A stretch of 41,542 nt of DNA from a virus, in the IMG/VR virus record IMGVR_UViG_3300044736_000014, positions 1-41,542 of that record; one strand, written 5' to 3'. The notes below the pieces were generated by a model, which was not told the DNA's origin, did not search any database, and saw only the letters and a list, made by a program, of their open reading frames with translations. Positions 37,143 to 41,542 of this stretch are shown here, one piece after another; the stretch's first letter is position 1, and every line of letters begins with the position of its first letter. A program made the position numbers and the translations under genes.

Positions 37143-37480
37143 GTCCGTCTGAGGTGCTTCTACGGGCAGCGGACCGGGTGCAGTTCGGCGGCTGGACGCA
37201 GTTAACCTACGCTCAGACCGCCGATGGCAGGTGCGTGGCCGCTCGTCATCCTGACGCTGTGAAGTGGTGCGCCAAGGGGGCTCTCAAGGCTGAGGCCCGC
37301 AACCGATACCAGTTTGGGAAATGCGTCTCTCTGGTGGAAGATGATCTGAACCAGCGGGACCGGGTCTACCACAACTGGACTCTCATGACCTGGAACGACC
37401 AAGCAGGCCGCACCGCCGGTGAGGTGGCAGACACGATGCGTCGGACCGCCAAGGAGCTATCGAACGGGGCGGCGGCATGA
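37139..37480 (+). CDS. DUF6197-like protein
   Basis: 113 residues starting in an ATGA overlap. The pattern VLLRAADRVQFGGWTQ, then VKWCAKGALKAEA and TWNDQAGRTAGEVADTMRRTAKEL matches the DUF6197 layout that is frequent in actinobacterial phages and plasmids. No activity is known. Confidence 0.6.
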   Translation: MSPSEVLLRAADRVQFGGWTQLTYAQTADGRCVAARHPDAVKWCAKGALKAEARNRYQFGKCVSLVEDDLNQRDRVYHNWTLMTWNDQAGRTAGEVADTMRRTAKELSNGAAA

Positions 37481-37611
37481 TCTTCTCGGCCCTCCTGATC
37501 GCCGTCCTGTCCGTCGCCCTGGTGCTCGGGATCCTCTGGCTCACGCTCCGGCTGACCGTGCCCGGCGAAGAGAAGGTCATCACCGACGCCTTCCGGAGGC
37601 GCCAGTCATGA
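37477..37611 (+). CDS. 44-residue membrane peptide
   Basis: ATG 37477 overlaps the previous stop. Residues 2-27 form one hydrophobic helix (IFSALLIAVLSVALVLGILW), followed by a basic tail with VITDAFRRRQ. Not recognised. It overlaps the next ATG. Confidence 0.5.
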   Translation: MIFSALLIAVLSVALVLGILWLTLRLTVPGEEKVITDAFRRRQS

Positions 37612-37793
37612 GCGAGACTGTGACCTGTTTCCGGTGCCAAGGTGACGGAATCACAGGAACGTACTGGACTAACGATACGGCCTACAACGTCGAGTGCCCT
37701 GATTGCAACGGGGAGGGTCAGGTGTCTAAGAAGTCCTGGCAAGGGGAGGAATCCGAGACAGCTTGGCACCGGGTGGGGAACTACTCGAAGTGA
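37608..37793 (+). CDS. DnaJ-type zinc-finger microprotein
   Basis: 61 residues from ATG 37608. CFRCQGDG and CPDCNGEG are two CxxCxGxG repeats, the zinc-binding motif of the DnaJ central domain, but without a J-domain. Such short proteins occur in phages and may bind unfolded proteins or DNA. The stop overlaps the next GTG. Confidence 0.65.
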   Translation: MSETVTCFRCQGDGITGTYWTNDTAYNVECPDCNGEGQVSKKSWQGEESETAWHRVGNYSK

Positions 37794-38401
37794 GCACGAA
37801 GGAAGCCTCCCGCCGCAGCCCCCTGCACGACGAATGGGCGCTCCGAATCAAGGGCCGCGACCATTGGAAGTGCTGGGGCTGCGGCATGTCTGCGGACGAA
37901 GCCAAGGCCCGTGGGGGGCGTTTGGAGGCTGCCCATTTCCTGCCGCACAACGAGTACCCCGACCGCCGCTACGAGATGGATAACGGCCGGGCACTCTGCA
38001 CCTTCCGTAACCGCCAGCATCCGAAGGGGTTGGGCGGTGGCTACGGCTGCCACAATGCTGTCTCAGGTCATTGGAACCACGGAGGGAACGCAGTGCCATT
38101 CCACTCACACCCGGGCGGCTTCTGGCACAAGGTGGGCGTCCTGGTCCTGTCGATCCCGCTGTGGTGGGCCATCGTCATCGCCGACATCGACCTGCGCTAC
38201 TACTGGGCCTGGTCCCGGCACTTCACCTTCGGCCAGGCCACCACGATCGGGGGCATGTTCACCCTGCTCCTGGGCCTCGTGGCCCTCTGGGGCGCCTGCC
38301 TGACCCTCTGCCACGTAGCCCTACGCAGACGCTGGCTGGGCCGCTCTGCCCGCGGAATCTGGCACGCCCTGGCACGGCTGGCAAAGTGGGCGAAGCCATG
38401 A
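37790..38401 (+). CDS. HNH nuclease fused to a two-helix membrane region
   Basis: This 203-residue protein begins at GTG 37790. The first 100 residues form an HNH domain: WALRIKGRDHWKCWGCGM, AAHFLPHNEYPDRRYEMDNGRALC, and CHNAVSGHWNHGG. The second half has two membrane segments, KVGVLVLSIPLWWAIVIADI and TIGGMFTLLLGLVALWGACL, then a basic tail. The same frame is open throughout. GGAGGG before an in-frame GTG near 38092 could start the membrane part separately. If fused, this would be a membrane-anchored nuclease. Confidence 0.6.
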   Translation: MSTKEASRRSPLHDEWALRIKGRDHWKCWGCGMSADEAKARGGRLEAAHFLPHNEYPDRRYEMDNGRALCTFRNRQHPKGLGGGYGCHNAVSGHWNHGGNAVPFHSHPGGFWHKVGVLVLSIPLWWAIVIADIDLRYYWAWSRHFTFGQATTIGGMFTLLLGLVALWGACLTLCHVALRRRWLGRSARGIWHALARLAKWAKP

Positions 38402-38574
38402 GGACTCGTTCGGCGCTTTCCCGATGCGGGCACGGGTTACCTCCCCGTTGCCCGTGGTGCTTGGACGATTGGGCAGCGTTGAATGCCCCTCCGTGGCGTC
38501 GGAAAGGAAGGCCGTTAGCGCAACCTGAGCCAGAACGCAAGAGAGCCCCCGAAAGGGCTCCCAAGCTGGGATAA
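38398..38574 (+). CDS. 58-residue Cys-containing protein
   Basis: ATG 38398 overlaps the previous stop. RCGHGLPPRCPWCLDDW contains CPWC and further Cys/His, a possible zinc knuckle; the tail is Arg-rich. It is the last rightward gene; a terminator-type hairpin lies in its final codons. Confidence 0.5.
   Translation: MRTRSALSRCGHGLPPRCPWCLDDWAALNAPPWRRKGRPLAQPEPERKRAPERAPKLG
38543..38560. terminator. bidirectional hairpin between convergent operons
   Basis: GAGCCC and GGGCTC form a 6-bp stem with CCGAAA loop (TTTCGG on the minus strand), near the convergent ends of the rightward gene (38574) and the leftward gene (38585). The loop is the same as in the hairpin at 7501. Confidence 0.6.
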
Positions 38575-38584
38575 GCAGAGGGGG

Positions 38585-38947
38585 CTACAGCGCAGCCAGT
38601 TCCCGGTAGCAGGTAGCCCATCCAAGTCGCCGTGCCTGATCATTGATCACCTTGCGCCAGTTCTCCGGGTAGTCCCGGTCCTCATCCTCGCCGTCACCGT
38701 CCATGTAGACTGTCGGGCAGGACGGAACTTGAGCAATCCAAGTGATCCCCAACCGCTCAGCATCGGCTTTGAGCGTGTCGATCCCGGCGCTCAGATCCGT
38801 CACGGCGTACCTCAGACTCAGCCGACCTTCGGTGCTGGCCTTGTCGCAAAACCCATTGTCCTTGAACTCCAGGGATATGCTCCACTGCTCCCCGTCGGCG
38901 TAGTACCTGACCATGATTCCCGTGCTCCAGTAGCCCTCGCCGATCAT
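38585..38947 (-). CDS. hypothetical leftward protein
   Basis: 120 residues on the minus strand from an ATG at 38947, read toward 38585. Beta-rich start with YYADGEQWSISLEFKDNGF, then a helix (GIDTLKADAERLGI). Acidic patch DGDGEDED. No motif. Last of six leftward genes, convergent with the rightward region. Confidence 0.55.
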   Translation of the reverse strand: MIGEGYWSTGIMVRYYADGEQWSISLEFKDNGFCDKASTEGRLSLRYAVTDLSAGIDTLKADAERLGITWIAQVPSCPTVYMDGDGEDEDRDYPENWRKVINDQARRLGWATCYRELAAL

Positions 38948-38948
38948 G

Positions 38949-39122
38949 TCACAGCCCTCCCTTTCGCATGGCCCGCCCGAATCCCCGCCACAGCGCCTTG
39001 CGGACCAGCCGGCGCCCCAGCGGCTTCACGCTCCCCGTCCTGACAGACTGCCTCACAGCCTCGACGTCGCCCAGCACGCGGGCCCCCCGGTACAGCCCCC
39101 GCCGCAGCCCGGAGAGGGTCAC
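38949..39122 (-). CDS. 57-residue basic protein
   Basis: GTG at 39122 overlaps the upstream stop, giving a very basic peptide (LRRGLYRGARVLGDVEAV, then RRLVRKALWRGFGRAMRKGG). Similar short basic proteins with LGDVxA are found in actinobacterial mobile elements, from memory, with no known function. It may bind nucleic acid or membrane. Confidence 0.5.
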   Translation of the reverse strand: MTLSGLRRGLYRGARVLGDVEAVRQSVRTGSVKPLGRRLVRKALWRGFGRAMRKGGL

Positions 39123-39319
39123 GGCGCAGCGGCCTCGTACTCAGCCTTGGTTCCGAACCAGATATTGGTGCTGTCGGTGTACCAGTAATCGGCACTGACG
39201 AAGAACTCATGCTCTGCCCCAACGTGGTCCTTGATAGTGATCCGCACGTACCAACGGTGTTCGTCGAACTCCACCGACTCCGGGTGGTCGAACTTGACAA
39301 GATCCCCGTCCATCCTCAC
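39119..39319 (-). CDS. 66-residue beta-rich protein
   Basis: GTG 39319 overlaps the previous stop (GTGA); an in-frame ATG lies two codons later. Strand pattern (EHRWYVRITIKDHVGAEHEFF, then DSTNIWFGTKAEYE). No family. Confidence 0.5.
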   Translation of the reverse strand: MRMDGDLVKFDHPESVEFDEHRWYVRITIKDHVGAEHEFFVSADYWYTDSTNIWFGTKAEYEAAAP

Positions 39320-39477
39320 ACCTGCCGTCCGGCAGCGGCTTTGGCCTCACGTCGGGCGATGTCTGCGGCTACGTCTTCGTACTGGCGGATGCAGTAGACC
39401 CAGGACTCCGAGGAACACACGTCGGCACGCTGGAGAATCCACGGCCGCACTTCACGTTTGCATCTGGGACAAACCAT
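39316..39477 (-). CDS. 53-residue zinc-knuckle protein
   Basis: From ATG 39477, MVCPRCKREV begins with a CxxC knuckle; Cys at about 21 and 29 may complete the site. Then a helix (QYEDVAADIARREAKAAAGR). It lies 3 nt after the AlpA-like gene stop and overlaps the next gene. Confidence 0.55.
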   Translation of the reverse strand: MVCPRCKREVRPWILQRADVCSSESWVYCIRQYEDVAADIARREAKAAAGRQV

Positions 39478-39480
39478 GTC

Positions 39481-39708
39481 TCACGCCTCCTGTTCGGGTG
39501 CTGCCGAGATAAGAATTCCGTCCTTGGTGCGCACCGTCCTGGCCCTCAGCCATGCCTCCACCTCGACCCAGTCCCACACCGGCCCCATCTCGAGCTGGAC
39601 GGGCTTGGGGAAGTCGCTGTGGCGCTTCGTCCAGCTCCACACGGTGGCCTTGACCACCCCCGCCCGTTGCGCAATCTCGCCCGCCCCCACAGGGTCCGAG
39701 AGGGTCAT
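39481..39708 (-). CDS. AlpA/excisionase-like DNA-binding protein
   Basis: 75 residues. GAGEIAQRAGVVKATVWSWTKR is a MerR-type helix-turn-helix, then FPKPVQLEMGPVWDWVEVEAWL completes the winged-helix pattern typical of AlpA or excisionase proteins (HTH_17). These bend DNA or activate excision. It overlaps the first leftward gene by ATGA. With the gp3-like factor elsewhere, it may take part in excision or regulation. Confidence 0.75.
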   Translation of the reverse strand: MTLSDPVGAGEIAQRAGVVKATVWSWTKRHSDFPKPVQLEMGPVWDWVEVEAWLRARTVRTKDGILISAAPEQEA

Positions 39709-39935
39709 CGCGAAGGCCGTCCGTACCTGATCGCACGTCGGTAAAAATCACGTTGCTCGCCCGGCTCTGCTGTTTCCGCCTCCGGGAAAGCGAAGTCGTG
39801 TGCTGGCTCCGTGCTCCAGATCTCTCGCTTGCCGACGATGATGGGTGCTGCCTCGTCGATGTGAGGAGCCCACGCTGGCACAAGAACCCGTTCTGCCCGG
39901 TCAGGGTCTACGGGGGCTATCCAGTACAGATCCAT
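39705..39935 (-). CDS. first leftward gene, hypothetical
   Basis: 76 residues from ATG 39935, which has GAGAGGA 7 nt upstream; longer readings lack a binding site. Contains WAPHIDEAAPIIVGKREIWS and an acidic middle. No motif. It follows the leftward promoter by about 30 nt. Confidence 0.55.
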   Translation of the reverse strand: MDLYWIAPVDPDRAERVLVPAWAPHIDEAAPIIVGKREIWSTEPAHDFAFPEAETAEPGEQRDFYRRAIRYGRPSR

Positions 39936-39971
39936 TTCAGTTCCTCTCGCTCGGTGTTCTCTGTGCCTCAT

Positions 39972-40001
39972 ATCTTACGGCATTAAGGGAATGGGTGTCA
40001 A
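39972..40001 (-). promoter_or_regulatory. leftward early promoter
   Basis: Read on the minus strand: TTGACA (40001-39996), 18-bp spacer, TAAGAT (39977-39972). It lies about 37 bp upstream of the first leftward ATG. It shares -10 and spacing with the promoter-like site at 30905. Confidence 0.65.
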
Positions 40002-40004
40002 GAG

Positions 40005-40217
40005 ATGTGGGGCAGAAAGGTCTCAGACACCGAAGTCCTTGACGAGCTCCAAGTTCTGATTCTCACCTGTTCTCGCCGCTCCGTAGTAACGCTTCTTATT
40101 ACGTCGGCTAAACGGACGAGCGGGACGAAAAACGGAGGCGATCGGCGACCCCGCGGGATCCACCTATCGTTCGGGCGCTCAGAACTGCCGATATCCCCCA
40201 AATGGGGCATGGCCTGA
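40005..40217 (+). CDS. doubtful small rightward frame
   Basis: A 70-residue frame opens at ATG 40005 with a plausible start (MWGRKVSDTEVLDELQVLIL) but a basic, low-order end. There is no clear ribosome binding site and no neighbour overlap. An opposite frame of equal length exists. I consider the 40002-40280 stretch mainly an intergenic region, possibly holding an operator for the leftward promoter. Confidence 0.25.
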   Translation: MWGRKVSDTEVLDELQVLILTCSRRSVVTLLITSAKRTSGTKNGGDRRPRGIHLSFGRSELPISPKWGMA

Positions 40218-40280
40218 CGGCGTGAGAAGCCGCATTGCAGTAAGAACGGGGTGATCGGTTCGGGTCGGTCAGATGAGCGT

Positions 40281-40304
40281 GTAGCGAATCGCGATACGCG
40301 CTAC
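40281..40304 (-). terminator. hairpin at the end of the short methylase gene
   Basis: GTAGCG (40281-40286) and CGCTAC (40299-40304) form a 6-bp stem around a TCGCGA-containing loop. It overlaps the stop codon of the leftward methylase gene. Confidence 0.4.
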
Positions 40305-40840
40305 CGGCGGGCCTCCATCGCCGGCGGTGAGTCCCCGTCGAGGGGGTTGCCGGCGACGATGTGCCGGGCCAGGGCCTCGGGCGGGATGGTGCCACCCGTC
40401 TCGAGCGACACCGCCACGCGGGCGAGCTCGGCTGCCACGGGGTCGATGTCGATGCCGAACACCGACCACAGCACCACGGTCGGCATGACGGCGAACACCT
40501 GGGCGGCCGTGGGTTGGCCACCGAACAGCCGGCCGGCGTAGTTGGCGGCGAGCAGCCGGGCGGCCTCGACGAGGAACACGCCGCAGCCGCAGGCCGGATC
40601 GCACACCACCAGGCGAAGGATGGCCTGGGGGTCCTGCCCGTCGACCTGGCGGATTGCCTGCTCCAGGGCGAAGGTCGTCATGAACGTGGCGACGGGCTTG
40701 GGCGTGTAGAAGATCCCGCCGGCCGTGCGTTCGGCCATCGCCACCATCGCCTCATACGTCTCGCCGAGCAACTCGGCGTCGAGGTCCTCGCCGTAGCGGG
40801 ACCTGGCCTCGTCGAGCACGGCGGCCGCCGTGACCGTCAT
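40301..40840 (-). CDS. short N6-adenine methylase (Eco57I/N6_Mtase type)
   Basis: This 179-residue protein has GIFYTPKPVATFM (X region), motif I DPACGCGVFLVEAARLL (about 76-92), a motif II-like FGIDIDPVAAELARV, and HIVAGNPLDGD where a IxxGNxLxG segment is expected. It stops there, before any NPPY catalytic motif. A full enzyme of this type is 400-1000 residues, so this one lacks catalytic and target recognition parts. It is either inactive, a subunit, or acts with the Cys-rich upstream protein, to which it is joined by ATGA. Confidence 0.7.
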   Translation of the reverse strand: MTVTAAAVLDEARSRYGEDLDAELLGETYEAMVAMAERTAGGIFYTPKPVATFMTTFALEQAIRQVDGQDPQAILRLVVCDPACGCGVFLVEAARLLAANYAGRLFGGQPTAAQVFAVMPTVVLWSVFGIDIDPVAAELARVAVSLETGGTIPPEALARHIVAGNPLDGDSPPAMEARR

Positions 40841-41457
40841 GGCTCCGGGTGGTCGATGCCGTCGATGCCGTCGAACGGGCCGACGCCGAAAGCGAAGTCC
40901 ATGAGGATGGCGACCCCCAGCGCCCGGCGGGCTGCGGCCTCTTCGGGCGTGCAGTCGCACCAGGCCAAGTAGGCGCCCTGGCGCTCGACGTCGTCGAAGC
41001 GACGACAGCCACACCTACGGCCCCGGCAGCGGCCGGCGAGGGTGTACGGCTTGCCGTCCCACGTCTTGGCGCCGCGGAAGGTCTTACGGTGGTGGCGGCT
41101 CTCCGGGCATCCGCAGATGCACGTTCCGCCGTGGCACCACCAAGCGTGCGGCAGACCCGGACAGGCCGCGCAGCCGTCGCAATGGGGTGTGACCGTCAGC
41201 GTGCAGGTGGGGCATTGCCGGCCGAACTCGGGCCCGTAGGGACTCTCTACAAAGGACGCGTACACCAGGCGCACCGCCGCCCGCTCCTCGGCCTCGAGGG
41301 CGCCGACTTCCCATTTCGTGATGCGCTCGTCCCAGATGCCTTTCCGTTTCCAGCGGTCCAGGATGTCGTTCTGCTCGTTGCTCGACCACGAGAGGAGCGT
41401 GTAAAACGCGCCTTCGGGGCTTGCTTCGGAATGCTGCGACTCGGTACGCTCTGGCAT
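40837..41457 (-). CDS. Cys-rich protein starting in the repeat
   Basis: 206 residues from ATG 41457, with TAGGAGG upstream, both inside the repeat. The first 14 residues (MPERTESQHSEASP) are identical to those of the 33358 gene. The middle contains CPTCTLTVTPHCDGCAACPG, CHGGTCICGCPESRHH and CRGRRCGCRRF, at least a dozen Cys that may form several zinc sites. No family recognised. It is coupled to the short methylase and may supply DNA binding for it (inference). Confidence 0.65.
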   Translation of the reverse strand: MPERTESQHSEASPEGAFYTLLSWSSNEQNDILDRWKRKGIWDERITKWEVGALEAEERAAVRLVYASFVESPYGPEFGRQCPTCTLTVTPHCDGCAACPGLPHAWWCHGGTCICGCPESRHHRKTFRGAKTWDGKPYTLAGRCRGRRCGCRRFDDVERQGAYLAWCDCTPEEAAARRALGVAILMDFAFGVGPFDGIDGIDHPEP

Positions 41458-41542
41458 GCCTGGCCTCCTATACGGGTCGGGCGAAAGTGCCTCGGGGGTG
41501 TCAGAGCCCCCGGGGTCCTTTCTTTTCTGGGCTAGATGTTAC
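41417..41542 (-). repeat. 126-bp inverted repeat, right copy
   Basis: Exact reverse complement of 33273-33398, reaching the last base of the window. It directs the leftward Cys-rich gene and the short methylase. Because identity continues to the window edge, the true length may be greater. Confidence 0.95.

Noticed and set aside
40005-40217. Strong claim for a divergent regulator gene opposite the leftward promoter
   Set aside because: The frame has no HTH motif, no ribosome binding site and an equal-length opposing frame, so it is listed only at low confidence.
1-41542. Direct terminal repeat indicating a circular assembly
   Set aside because: The first bases do not match the last bases in direct orientation; only the inverted repeat reaches the right end.

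Overview
The window is a high-GC, tightly packed genome segment of a tailed phage with a long non-contractile tail (siphovirus type). It probably infects an actinobacterium. The grounds are a P27-type small terminase, an HK97-type capsid set, a phiC31 gp3-like recombination directionality factor, a resuscitation-promoting-factor-like lytic domain, a degraded WhiB-like gene, heavy GTG start use, ATGA/GTGA gene overlaps, and leaderless-type starts. The host genus cannot be read from the sequence. No host-type metabolic gene is present, so this looks like phage or phage-plasmid DNA rather than a prophage border.

Layout. 1-1.3 kb: four small genes, the first resembling a tail terminator. 1.3-7.3 kb: portal, HNH nuclease, small terminase, an inserted fibre-like pair, large terminase. 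7.3-7.56 kb: a promoter and a multi-hairpin leader. 7.56-20.7 kb: protease, capsid, head-tail connector, tail tube, tail-assembly chaperone, gp10-like protein, tape measure and minor tail proteins including a LamG protein. 20.7-24.0 kb: amidase, a transglycosylase-like lysin that overlaps a tRNA-Met-like sequence, and a run of small membrane proteins, one with collagen-like repeats. 24.0-38.6 kb: the rightward early/replication region. It holds a small HTH gene, many zinc-ribbon microproteins, the directionality factor, a RusA-like protein, HNH nucleases, two DNA methyltransferases, a replication-initiator-like protein, a WhiB-like gene, a metalloprotease and an FtsK-like DNA translocase. 38.6-40.0 kb: a leftward operon of six small genes with an AlpA/excisionase-like protein. 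40.3-41.5 kb: a second leftward pair, a Cys-rich protein and a very short N6-adenine methylase.

The strongest structural signal is a perfect inverted repeat of 126 bp (33273-33398 and 41417-41542, the latter running into the window end). Each copy carries a -10-like box, a hairpin leader, a strong ribosome binding site and the first 14 codons of two different genes. A diverged relative of the leader lies at 30929-30984. The repeat may be a duplicated expression cassette, the two ends of an invertible segment, or the reason the assembly stops here.

No DNA polymerase, primase, helicase, integrase or repressor was recognised. An FtsK-type translocase, a DnaD/replisome-organiser-like protein and an excisionase-like protein together recall actinobacterial plasmids and integrative elements. 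A plasmid-like life style is therefore possible but unproven. Three methyltransferases suggest defence against host restriction.
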